From Thalassomonas sp. RHCl1 (GTDB lineage: Bacteria > Pseudomonadota > Gammaproteobacteria > Enterobacterales > Alteromonadaceae), in NCBI RefSeq assembly GCF_947387555.1, contig NZ_CANDNZ010000004.1, positions 248,001-312,000 on the forward strand: DNA of 64,000 nt, read 5' to 3'. A model generated the notes under the pieces. That model was not told where the DNA came from. It saw only the letters and a program-made list of their open reading frames with translations, and made no database searches. Below are positions 56,147-64,000 of this stretch, one piece after another (positions within the stretch are counted from its first letter, which is position 1; each line of letters opens with the position of its first letter). Both the position numbers and the translations under genes were made by a program.

Positions 56147-58170
56147 CTTCAGCATTATCTTGGTCTAAAGGAACCCATGTAAAAGTCATCGATGACAACA
56201 CCATTGCTATTATAACTGAAGATAATGAGAATGTATTAGTCAGGCCATGTATAGGGCATATAGCCCGATTAATATCTCAAGGCCAATATCATGATTTTAC
56301 CAACCCAAATGTTCAACTTTTATTTGCCCAAAAATGGATTGAATATAGCTCACCTTCATCAACAGCAGCGTTAGATAAAAACCTATGGCAAGCCCAAATC
56401 AATAATCTCCTTAAAGACAGCAACATAACTGTCTTTTACAATGATAATCTTTATAGCGAAGCGCTTGAACGTCACAATAAGCAACACCTGCTTGAAGGTA
56501 AAGACTGGTTATTGATCGGTAACTATGGCAATACATTACAAATAGGCCCCTGGTTTTCCCCGACAAAGCATAAGGGGTGCTGGCAATGTTTAAAAACAAG
56601 ATTAGAATGGAATAGTCCATTACGCTTTTGGCTGCATAAATCACACAATGAACAATTAAGCGACACTAAAACGCATTATCAATTAACCCCGTCACAGTTA
56701 TCCACGGTCAAGCAATTAATAGAAAAGCTACAACAATCGGATACATTAACCTTTTATACTTTAGCGCTTAACCATGCAGATATTAACCAGCACCAGGTTA
56801 TTGTCAGGCCCCAATGCCATGTTTGCGGTAACCCGGACTTATTTAAGTTGCAACAGTTAGCAAAGTTCGAGTTATCAGCAGAGAGTAAGAAAAATTTTGT
56901 GGATGGCGGCTTCAGAACCGTAGCGCCTGAATCCACCATTGCAAAGGTCTTAAAAACCCTGGATCAAAGAAGTGGCATTATCAATTACATAAATAACAGC
57001 CCCAACCAGGAACAGAGCACAAATGAGCATTTTATTTATCGTTGCGTTTTCCATAAATCACCATACATAAAAGAGAATATCAAGCAAACAGACTTTATTC
57101 AGGTGACTGTTGGCAAAGGAATGAGCCGCTCGCAATCACAGGCAAGCGCACTTGCTGAAGCGATTGAAAGGCTATCTGCAAATTATCAGGGAGATGAAGT
57201 GTGTATATTGGAAAAGGCATCCTCTTTAACAACAAGGCACTACCTCCCGACACAATTAGCCCCTTTTAGTTTGGCGCAATTTCTAAAATTCAAACAGGCA
57301 CCCGACGATCATAGATATCAACTTTATTCAACCGAGGAGTTTGATATTAACCTCAGGATACATTGGTCGCCGGCATGGTCATTAACAGCTAAAGAGCATG
57401 TATACCTGCCTAGTAATTACTGTTTTGATAATACACCCTTTATTAACGAAACCTGTACCCGCTATTACCAAAATGGTTGTGCTGCGGGCAATACCCTTGA
57501 AGAAGCGCTACTGCAAGGCATATTGGAAATCATTGAACGAGATGCCATCGCTGTTTGGTGGTACAACCAAATACCCAGAGCTGAAGTCACTATCAGTCAC
57601 CTGCCCGATTTGGTGGATAAAGCCTCACAAATATTAGGTGAGCTATGGCAGTATTGGGTGCTGGATATTTGTAATGACTTCTTGATCCCAACCTATGCTG
57701 CAATTGCCAGGAATAGTGAAACCGGTGAATTCAGTTTCGGCTTTGGTTGCCATTTAGACCCTGATATTGCTCTAAAAAGAGCAATGACAGAACTATTTCA
57801 AATGTTAGATATTAAAGACAGTACCAGTGCGCCTTTTGATTTTAACGATATTAAAGAACACCCCTTTTTATTTCCATCTGATGTTGCTATCAATTTATCA
57901 ACCGAAAATACCAGCAGTAATACCTCCTCGTTGCAAAGTTGCATCGATAGCTTACTTACGCGTGCTCAGTCGTTAAATTTAGAAGTGCTTTTTATAAACA
58001 CCTCACGCGCAGATTTTCCATTAAAAGCAGTTAAAGTCATCATTCCGGGAATGTGCCATATCTTTCCTTTTTTAGCGGCAGAACGTCTGTATCAAGTTCC
58101 AAAGCGTTTAGGCATGCTCGACAAAATAAAAAATGAAGGTGAATTAAACCCTCTTGAACTGTTAATTTAA
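56143..58170 (+). CDS. YcaO cyclodehydratase with Zn-Cys leader-binding domain (YcaO-1)
   Basis: A 675-aa protein. The N-terminal 250 residues match the leader-binding, E1-like part of TOMM cyclodehydratases and carry two CxxC pairs, CWQC near 145 and CHVC near 225, fit for one structural zinc. Residues 255-675 are a YcaO domain: DGGFRTVAPESTIAK, GKGMSRSQSQASALAEAIERL (ATP/Mg site), CAAGNTLEEALLQGILEIIERDAIAVWWYNQ and PGMCHIFPFLAAERLYQVP. The C-terminus ends ELNPLELLI and lacks the PxPxP tail of many azoline-forming YcaO proteins. The start is GTG, with AGGAAAAAA upstream, overlapping the PhyH stop (GTGA). Confidence 0.88.
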   Translation: MTSALSWSKGTHVKVIDDNTIAIITEDNENVLVRPCIGHIARLISQGQYHDFTNPNVQLLFAQKWIEYSSPSSTAALDKNLWQAQINNLLKDSNITVFYNDNLYSEALERHNKQHLLEGKDWLLIGNYGNTLQIGPWFSPTKHKGCWQCLKTRLEWNSPLRFWLHKSHNEQLSDTKTHYQLTPSQLSTVKQLIEKLQQSDTLTFYTLALNHADINQHQVIVRPQCHVCGNPDLFKLQQLAKFELSAESKKNFVDGGFRTVAPESTIAKVLKTLDQRSGIINYINNSPNQEQSTNEHFIYRCVFHKSPYIKENIKQTDFIQVTVGKGMSRSQSQASALAEAIERLSANYQGDEVCILEKASSLTTRHYLPTQLAPFSLAQFLKFKQAPDDHRYQLYSTEEFDINLRIHWSPAWSLTAKEHVYLPSNYCFDNTPFINETCTRYYQNGCAAGNTLEEALLQGILEIIERDAIAVWWYNQIPRAEVTISHLPDLVDKASQILGELWQYWVLDICNDFLIPTYAAIARNSETGEFSFGFGCHLDPDIALKRAMTELFQMLDIKDSTSAPFDFNDIKEHPFLFPSDVAINLSTENTSSNTSSLQSCIDSLLTRAQSLNLEVLFINTSRADFPLKAVKVIIPGMCHIFPFLAAERLYQVPKRLGMLDKIKNEGELNPLELLI

Positions 58171-58301
58171 AAATTAGAGCAACTTAAGCCCCTTAAACCA
58201 ACTGAAAAAATACCATATGAGCCAATACTTATGCATTTAGCTAACCTTATGGTATGACAAAAAAATTGTCCTTAACACTGTAAATAAAACATTAAAAATC
58301 A

Positions 58302-60539
58302 ATGAATAGTCTTAACCTAACATGGCATCCAAAATTCTCTTTTTATTGCTTCAAAAATATTGGCGTATTACTCGTCAATGAAAATAGTTTTTTGTGGTTA
58401 CCCGAACACATATTTCCCGCAATAACACTAATTGATGGAAAAACAACTATTGGTGATATTACCAATAGTTTATCCACAAAGGCTTCAACTGATGCAACTA
58501 AGATAGCCACCTTTATCTATCAAGTTAATCAACTTAAGCAACAAGGGGTTTTACTTGATAGCAATAGTAGTGTCACTGAGCAGTATCAAACACCTCAGTT
58601 AAGCCAATTATTATCGCTTTATCATGATGATAATATTGAAATAGTGAGTATTTCATCTGCGCCAAAGCGCTTATTAAGCCAATGGAGTGACATACTAGAC
58701 TCAACACTAAAAAAAGCTAACATCAGTGAAAAAACTGAACCCTTGGTAAAGAAACTCACCTTTCTTTTAGTCGATGACCTGCTAGACGGACGAATTGAAA
58801 AAATTATTAACAATTATAAAAATTATTGTGTAATAAAAATAACGGGTGAGACTTTGACCATTACGCCAGTTTTTGAAAAGTCGCCATCCGAGCCAGTACC
58901 AGGTCAAGCAACTAAGTCGGCATGGCAACAACTACAACATACTTTGTATAGAAACCAGCCCGTAAGACAATTTTTAGCCCGGCTATACCCCGGTCAGGCA
59001 CATATTATTCCTTTTAAAAAAAGAGACGCTTTACTCACTGAACATTTAGTCATCATTGAAGAGTTACTGCTTCGTCAATTAACAACCCAAAGCAAACATT
59101 TACTTCGATATGAAATTAATAGCCATAAAACAAGTCAACACCTGCTCCATTTTGTAAATATATCTCCCGACAAAAGCAATGCACAATTTACGCAAAAAGT
59201 TGTATTACATCATGTAAAGTCAGCATTTAACAAAGATGGCGGCTCTCGAACTATTGCGCCAACCGCGACGGTGAAAAAGTTGCTCCCCTTTGTTGATGAG
59301 ATTACGGGCTACCTTCCCGTTATCGAAGAATTATCACCAGAAAGTGATGCTGAAATAAAAATTTATCGTAGCGCTTTTTTCAAAACACCACGGATAAAAG
59401 ACCTCGTTAATCTTAATAGCAATGCTTTTGTACAAACGAGCCTGGGCAAAGGAGTCAGCCATGAGCAATCACAGGCCAGTGCCTTATGTGAAGCCATTGA
59501 ACGCTTAAATGCCCAATTTCAGGGGGATGAACCATTATATCTGGCACAACCAGACGAATTAAGCCAGCGCTATGTTAGCTTTCAACAGCTATCGCCTTAT
59601 AGCGAAGCTCAATATAGTAAATTTGCGGACCAGAATGATGCTGAATCTCAACGAAAACAAGCGGTGATGATTTATAACAATCAAGACATTTATTGGTTAC
59701 CAACCTGGTCCTTAACGCATCAAGAGCCTGTATATGTGCCTTTAAGCTGTTGCTTTGCCAATATTGAACTAAAGCAGCAAACGGCACACCAACAAGCATC
59801 AAGCTTAAGTTTTAACGACGATAAATTTGGTCGCTGGCATTCCAATGGCGCCGCCGCCGGCAACACTTTAGAAGAAGCCATATTACAAGCACTATTTGAA
59901 CTGATAGAACGCGATGCTGCCGCTATTTGGTGGTATAACCAAATTGAACGGCCAGCATTTGATCTGACAAAAATTGATAAGGAATTTTACCAGCCGCTTG
60001 AACGAACCTTAAGCAAACACCACCATTTTTGGGTGTTAGAGTTAACCAATGATTTGGGTATACCTGTCATGGTTGCTGTTGGTCAGCACAAAGAAAATAA
60101 CGGCTTAATATTAGGTTTTGGTTGTCATTTACAAGCCGAACTTGCCGCACAACGTGCTCTAACTGAATTATGTCAGCTGATCCCCATTCGTGATCAAAAA
60201 AATGCCCCTTTTGATTTTGATGCGATAGTGCCGGGAGCTTATTTGTATCCTAATGAACACCTCATTGCCCAAGCCCCGTTTACCTCTGGTTCAGGCGATA
60301 TAAAAGATGACATTTTAGCCATTGTTGAACACCTTAAGCACTTCAACCTGGAAACCTTAGTACTGGACTATAGCCGTGCACCTATCCCAATGCATACCGC
60401 TAAGGTTTTTGTCCCCGGGCTATGTCATATTTGGCCGCAACTAGCCAATGAACGCTTGTACCAAGTACCAGTGCAGCTAAACTGGTTAACGACAGCAAAA
60501 AATGAAAAAAATATTAATCAGCAAGGTTTATACATCTAA
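58302..60539 (+). CDS. Second YcaO protein with leader-binding-like N-terminus lacking Zn cysteines (YcaO-2)
   Basis: A 745-aa paralogue of the preceding protein. The N-terminal 310 residues look like a winged-helix/E1-like leader-binding region (WLPEHIFPAITLIDGKTTIG, LKQQGVLLD), but both CxxC pairs are gone. The YcaO domain has KDGGSRTIAPTATVKK, GKGVSHEQSQASALCEAIERL, GAAAGNTLEEAILQALFELIERDAAAIWWYNQIE and PGLCHIWPQLANERLYQVP, so the ATP-site residues are kept. The C-terminus (NINQQGLYI) also lacks PxPxP. It lies 131 bases after YcaO-1. It may form a heteromer with YcaO-1 or catalyse a second reaction. Confidence 0.87.
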   Translation: MNSLNLTWHPKFSFYCFKNIGVLLVNENSFLWLPEHIFPAITLIDGKTTIGDITNSLSTKASTDATKIATFIYQVNQLKQQGVLLDSNSSVTEQYQTPQLSQLLSLYHDDNIEIVSISSAPKRLLSQWSDILDSTLKKANISEKTEPLVKKLTFLLVDDLLDGRIEKIINNYKNYCVIKITGETLTITPVFEKSPSEPVPGQATKSAWQQLQHTLYRNQPVRQFLARLYPGQAHIIPFKKRDALLTEHLVIIEELLLRQLTTQSKHLLRYEINSHKTSQHLLHFVNISPDKSNAQFTQKVVLHHVKSAFNKDGGSRTIAPTATVKKLLPFVDEITGYLPVIEELSPESDAEIKIYRSAFFKTPRIKDLVNLNSNAFVQTSLGKGVSHEQSQASALCEAIERLNAQFQGDEPLYLAQPDELSQRYVSFQQLSPYSEAQYSKFADQNDAESQRKQAVMIYNNQDIYWLPTWSLTHQEPVYVPLSCCFANIELKQQTAHQQASSLSFNDDKFGRWHSNGAAAGNTLEEAILQALFELIERDAAAIWWYNQIERPAFDLTKIDKEFYQPLERTLSKHHHFWVLELTNDLGIPVMVAVGQHKENNGLILGFGCHLQAELAAQRALTELCQLIPIRDQKNAPFDFDAIVPGAYLYPNEHLIAQAPFTSGSGDIKDDILAIVEHLKHFNLETLVLDYSRAPIPMHTAKVFVPGLCHIWPQLANERLYQVPVQLNWLTTAKNEKNINQQGLYI

Positions 60540-60714
60540 GGCAGCTGCGCTTTAGTGAATGTTTTCCCTGCAGAGTAGGTTCGATAGTTTACTACTAACC
60601 AATACCATATAATTATGCGATATTAGGTTTTCAGATATTCCTTAGCTAGAATATGACTAAAAAATAATAAACAAAACCGAGCCAGGTGTTACTCCATGAT
60701 TATAAGGAAATTGT

Positions 60715-61710
60715 ATGGCTTATTTAATCCCCAGCAATACTAAGTGCCCGTTATATTTAAAAACTTTTCATCAATTTGGCCGTTTGGTGTCGGCGGTAGA
60801 TACCTTAATTGACAGCCCTGAAATGTCGAGAATCCATGCGATCATCGAATGGGTTGATAATGCCTGGTTTATTCGGGATCTCAGTAAAAATGGCGTTTGG
60901 CTCAATAATGAAAGAATATCGGCTAACAGCTTGTATCGACTGACACTGGCGGATCACATTTGCTTTGCCGATCAAAAAAATATCAGCTTTGTTGTTGAAA
61001 ACCTGGACGAACCAAGGGATGCACTGATTCCGTATGCAGAAGCAACTCAGGATAATGAACAAGCTAAAGCCCCTATCTATTTAGAGCATTATCATTTCCT
61101 GCCATCTGAGAAAGCACCTGAAATTATTGTTTTTTATGATATTGCTGAAAAAAGTTGGTTTTGTGAAAACTTTGCAGAAGCAACAATCTCAAAAATTTCA
61201 GATGGTGAATTACTGCAATTTTCACATTCAATGTGGCAATTAATCAAAGGCGCCAATATTTCAGAAAAAGAAACCGTCGCTATCAATGGCAAAACGGAGC
61301 AGAAACCGACCTTTATTTTCAATATCAGTCAAGATGAAGAATTAACGGAATTAACCCTTCAGAATGATACTGACAGCATCAGTTGTGATATTCGCAGCCA
61401 CCATTATTTAACCGCCTTATTAGCCAGGTACCGCAGTCATGATTGTCACAAATCACTTCCTGAGCACCTGCAAGGCTGGCGAACCATAGAGCAGCTGACC
61501 AAAGATATTGGCTTATCTGAAAGCCATGTGAATATTCAAATACACAGAGCAAGAAAACAATTGGCAGATAAACTACAAGCATTAGGCTTATATGCACCAT
61601 TACTGATTGAACGCAGAAAAGGTCAGGTCAGGTTTGCTGCAACGGATTATAAAATTTTTAAAGGGCAAACTTTAGAGGTTGACTCTACGCAGTTAGCTGG
61701 CATCTCGTAG
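60715..61710 (+). CDS. FHA domain protein with C-terminal helix-turn-helix-like domain
   Basis: A 331-aa protein. Residues 15-97 form an FHA phosphothreonine-binding domain (FGRLVSAVDTL, SRIHAIIEWVDNAWFIRDLSKNGVWLNNERI; key Arg, Ser-His and Asn present). Residues 110-215 are an acidic unknown region. Residues 225-331 look like a winged helix: WRTIEQLTKDIGLSESHVNIQIHRARKQLADKLQALG, then a basic wing RRKGQVRF. AAGGAAATTGT precedes the ATG. It ends the kinase-YcaO gene run, so it is a likely reader of the kinase's phosphorylation and a regulator of the cluster. Both roles are inferred. Confidence 0.83.
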   Translation: MAYLIPSNTKCPLYLKTFHQFGRLVSAVDTLIDSPEMSRIHAIIEWVDNAWFIRDLSKNGVWLNNERISANSLYRLTLADHICFADQKNISFVVENLDEPRDALIPYAEATQDNEQAKAPIYLEHYHFLPSEKAPEIIVFYDIAEKSWFCENFAEATISKISDGELLQFSHSMWQLIKGANISEKETVAINGKTEQKPTFIFNISQDEELTELTLQNDTDSISCDIRSHHYLTALLARYRSHDCHKSLPEHLQGWRTIEQLTKDIGLSESHVNIQIHRARKQLADKLQALGLYAPLLIERRKGQVRFAATDYKIFKGQTLEVDSTQLAGIS

Positions 61711-61788
61711 CCTGTAAACAATATAATATGAAGTTAACCTTATCGTTCACGAGTGAAAATCAACCAGCCCAAGAGTTTCTGATGATAT

Positions 61789-62589
61789 TTACTCAAGTCC
61801 GTCTTGTAACAGTGGTTTTAAACGGTATCCGGTACCGTAACCTGTTTGTAGCGAATCACTCTCTATGCTTATCTGTGATATTTTTTTTCTTAACCGAAAA
61901 ATTAATACATCTACAGTGCGATCATCGTAACTCCAGTCCCGATTCCCCAGGGACTGAAACAAGTGTTCCCGATCAACATAATCTCCCTGGTGGTTGATCA
62001 AGGTTTGCAATAACTTGCCCTCCTGCTTAGTCAGGCTCACTTCTTTTTGCCGGTCACAATGCGAGATCAAATTGCCTCGCTGGTAATAAATCCAGTCTTG
62101 GCCAACATGATATGAAGCGGCAGTACCGGGACGGTAGCTTATACCTCCCCTGAAACTGCTGTTAATAGCCGGCCTATTAAAACGAGCGATCAAATTGCGC
62201 AACAATAACTGCATTTCCTTAAGGTCTGTACTGGCCGAGTACAATAACTCTGCACCATAAGTAAGCGCCATTAAGCGGTTTTCAGCGGTATCATTACTGA
62301 GTACAGCCACTATCCCGGTTGCTTTGATATCACTTAAATAACTGGTGATTAATTCATTTGAAGGAGCTTCTGTGTCGACATCTACCACCACCAGATCATG
62401 ATCTTGCACTTTTAGTCTGTCTAACTGAGCCTTAGTTAACAATTGCAAATCGATGGTTAAACCTGCCTGCCCCATCGCATGTAACAAGGTATGGGCCGGA
62501 GCACTCGGCCGTGCCAGAAAAAGTACCGATAATGATTGCCGTGTTTTATTATCCGATTGTTGATTCATCATAACTCCCTCTACTGCCAA
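61789..62589 (-). CDS. OmpR-type winged-helix regulator with receiver-like N-terminus
   Basis: A 266-aa regulator. Residues 20-145 look like a receiver domain (LSVLFLARPSAPAHTLLHAM, LVVVDVDTEAPSNEL, GIVAVLSNDTAENRLMAL), but the acidic pocket is incomplete, so phosphorylation is uncertain. Residues 165-262 are an OmpR-type winged helix (EVSLTKQEGKLLQTLINHQG then DRTVDVLIFRLRKKI, ending GTGYRLKPLL). It is convergent with the FHA gene. A decayed copy of its C-terminal part lies just upstream (62806-63050). Confidence 0.85.
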   Translation of the reverse strand: MAVEGVMMNQQSDNKTRQSLSVLFLARPSAPAHTLLHAMGQAGLTIDLQLLTKAQLDRLKVQDHDLVVVDVDTEAPSNELITSYLSDIKATGIVAVLSNDTAENRLMALTYGAELLYSASTDLKEMQLLLRNLIARFNRPAINSSFRGGISYRPGTAASYHVGQDWIYYQRGNLISHCDRQKEVSLTKQEGKLLQTLINHQGDYVDREHLFQSLGNRDWSYDDRTVDVLIFRLRKKISQISIESDSLQTGYGTGYRLKPLLQDGLE

Positions 62590-63303
62590 TGGCTTAAAAC
62601 AACCTACATCCGTTATTCAAGTCCATTTATTTGTGATGAAATCAGTTTACTAGGAATCATCTATTAAGTTTATTACCCCGCCATTACACCTTGCCCAATT
62701 TACGTTAAGCACCTATGGCGTAACGCTATTCTCTATTGTTAACAGCAGTTAGCCCATAATGAGCAGACAAAATTAACCGAGCAAATTCCCATCGGCGTAT
62801 ATCACTTATTCAGGCCTGTCTGGTAGCAGCGATTTTAATCGATACCCGGTGCCGTATCCTGTTTGCAGCGAGCCGTGCTTAAGACTTATCTGCGATATCT
62901 TTTTCCGTAACCGAAAAATCAATACATCTATGGTGCGAGCATCATAATGCCAGTAACGATTACCCAGCGGCTGAAACAAATGAGCTGGTCGACATAAAAC
63001 AGTTTCAGGAGCAGCAAAGCGCTTGCCGCAACAGCCTGCTCAAGTGTACTCCTAACATGTTAATACGGAAGACTCAGCCAGACCCCTCCCTTGGTAAGTA
63101 AGATAAACACGACGTAAAACAAACCGTTAATGATTGTCAGCTATTATTAGCAACAATAAGCCGCGACCAATAAACCATTGATTTTAAAATGGATATCATT
63201 TAGTTAATAAGGAGGTTATATAAAACGGGTGAGCCATCGCATAGCCGAAACCAGAATTTCCGCTAACTCACCCGTTACTTTTTCGCTTAAACCTTATTTA
63301 ACA
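62590..63303. other. Intergenic region with a decayed regulator copy
   Basis: This holds the promoter of the OmpR-type gene, the pseudogene at 62806-63050, and about 250 bases of AT-rich DNA up to the end of the small two-gene unit. No intact gene is seen. Confidence 0.5.
62806..63050 (-). pseudogene. Decayed second copy of the OmpR-type regulator (C-terminal part)
   Basis: The minus strand reads HLFQPLGNRYWHYDARTIDV, LIFRLRKKISQISLKHGSLQ and TGYGTGYRLKSLLPDRPE before a stop at 62806-62808. That is nearly the same as the C-terminus of the neighbouring regulator (HLFQSLGNRDWSYDDRTVDV and so on). Upstream of about 62990 the match breaks up and a stop appears in frame, and the receiver-like half is missing. 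It is a tandem duplicate in decay. Confidence 0.85.
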
Positions 63304-63621
63304 TTACTGTTTACGGTTAAACTTGCACCAATATTCCTGCTGCTTTTCTATTTTCTCCCGGTAATCTCTGAGCTGACACTTAAGCCAGTAGCCCACATGA
63401 CCAAAGCCTTCACTGGTGTCTTCAGTGATACACTCGGGTTCGCGGGCAACCGCGGCGAAAGCATCACAGAGAAAAGCGCATGCCTGACTGAATTTGTAAA
63501 AATCGTCACAAAGATCGACAAATTCACTTGCCAGCTGATCTCTTTTGGCTTTTTCATCCAGGGGAGTTTCAAGGGGAGCATCTTGTGAAGCACCCGGAGT
63601 GTCAGAGGGGAATTCAGACAT
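63304..63621 (-). CDS. Hypothetical helical protein, copy B of a duplicated two-gene unit
   Basis: A 105-aa soluble helical protein. Residues 22-92 (EKAKRDQLASEFVDLCDDFY, KFSQACAFLCDAFAAVAREP, ECITEDTSEGFGHVGYWLKC) match copy A at 37594-37974. The protein ends EKQQEYWCKFNRKQ, which is probably the native length. A good ribosome site (AAGGGAGGGAGC) precedes the ATG, which overlaps the end of the 55-aa ORF. The short conserved cysteines and the AREPECITE(D/H)TSEG block are the most constant part. No family is recognised. Confidence 0.68.
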   Translation of the reverse strand: MSEFPSDTPGASQDAPLETPLDEKAKRDQLASEFVDLCDDFYKFSQACAFLCDAFAAVAREPECITEDTSEGFGHVGYWLKCQLRDYREKIEKQQEYWCKFNRKQ

Positions 63622-63781
63622 GATAGCTCCCTCCCTTAGCAGTTAACCATGGACGGCTGATAAAGTCGCTATGGCTGGCATTAATTACATGTGTTGCAGG
63701 TGAGTGTCGGGGGCCAGGTATATTTTCTGTTAAATAAACTTTAACCGAGTGAAACTCTGGCATATCATTAGGGTTAGCCAT
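63614..63781 (-). CDS. 55-aa ORF upstream of and overlapping the helical protein, copy B
   Basis: A small ORF starting MANPNDMPEFHSVKVYLTEN and ending TAKGGSYHV. The N-terminal block MPEFHSVK, the ENIP that follows and the C-terminal KGGSxHV are shared with copy A at 37967-38128; the middle differs but stays in frame. Its stop overlaps the next start (ATGTCTGA). Part of the C-terminal conservation is forced by the ribosome site and start of the downstream gene, so only the N-terminal conservation speaks for the peptide itself. Confidence 0.6.
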   Translation of the reverse strand: MANPNDMPEFHSVKVYLTENIPGPRHSPATHVINASHSDFISRPWLTAKGGSYHV

Positions 63782-64000
63782 GATGGATACCTCTGTAGTA
63801 TCTGTTGTGGTTAGCTTCCTCTGAGTGGGTCAACACTTAGGGGGAGCGCTTAGTTTACCTGTTGATGCTCTTTTTAATTACCTCGCTGGTGAAGAATTCA
63901 CCTAGTAGTTTTAGTATAAAAGACGGGAAAAATCAGGCTGTGTTTGCATTTAATGCTGGAGCTAATTATGAATACTGTATGGGATGCTGTACAAAAAACC
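63782..64000. repeat. Upstream region of copy B, similar to that of copy A
   Basis: This stretch resembles 38129-38345, including CTCTGAGTG, ACTTAGGGG, AATTCACCT and GGAAAAATCAGGCT, and the similarity continues to the window end (ACTGTAT, GCTGTAC). The shared upstream DNA probably contains the promoter of both units; the true length of the duplication cannot be seen. Confidence 0.6.

Noticed and set aside
1-64000. CRISPR arrays, tRNA and rRNA genes, prophage
   Set aside because: I looked for regularly spaced repeats, cloverleaf-like segments ending in CCA, and phage structural genes, and saw none by eye; a tRNAscan or covariance search could still find a missed RNA.

Overview
The window looks like a chromosomal piece of a marine gammaproteobacterium of the Alteromonadales/Colwelliaceae kind (Thalassomonas-like). 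This is inferred from housekeeping gene order and family resemblance, not from an rRNA or a database search. Supporting signs are sdhCDAB divergent from gltA, pnp followed by nlpI, csdA-csdE beside tcdA, a large TonB-dependent receptor, secreted polysaccharidases with marine-type domain mixes, and a high density of sensory proteins.

Layout. 1-4.4 kb: the succinate dehydrogenase operon (minus strand, sdhB cut by the window edge) and divergent gltA. 4.5-14 kb: a GlxA-type regulator, tcdA convergent with a fused cysteine desulfurase/SufE protein, a periplasmic zincin-like protein, nlpI and pnp with a hairpin leader. 14-25.8 kb: a TonB receptor, a TSUP permease, priC, a ComFB-like protein, a PilZ protein, an unknown secreted protein, a MASE1/CHASE histidine kinase followed by a broken receiver gene, and a periplasmic solute-binding-like protein. 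25.8-30.3 kb: divergent secreted GH5 and GH30 glycosidases, both ending in the same CBM5/12-type module, with two palindromic operator candidates between them. 30.4-39.5 kb: an MHYT histidine kinase with an HDOD response regulator, a Cys-rich small secreted protein, a ybhP/clsB-like pair, a DM9 protein, a small two-gene unit (53-aa ORF plus 126-aa protein), and a LuxR solo. 40-49.5 kb: a 1,400-aa hybrid two-component system divergent from a membrane-anchored CadC-like regulator with a LamG sensor, a Cache-like protein, a WD40 lipoprotein and a double-receiver protein with a degenerate GGDEF domain.

50.1-61.7 kb is the most interesting region: a visibly AT-richer block that reads as a RiPP gene cluster of the TOMM (YcaO) type. 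In order it holds a Ser/Thr kinase-cyclase-ATPase-TPR giant protein, a 289-aa putative precursor with a nitrile-hydratase-like leader and a C-terminal Cys, a hairpin, a PhyH-type Fe/2-oxoglutarate dioxygenase, two divergent YcaO proteins, and an FHA-HTH protein. No flavin dehydrogenase, transporter or peptidase is present. The proposed logic is that the kinase senses and phosphorylates, the FHA protein reads the phosphate and controls transcription, the YcaO pair cyclises the precursor backbone, and PhyH hydroxylates it. The block is bordered by a LysR remnant on the left and by a response-regulator-like gene plus its decayed second copy on the right.

The last 700 bases carry a second copy of the small two-gene unit seen at 37.6-38.1 kb, with conserved upstream DNA, so this uncharacterised pair occurs twice within 26 kb.
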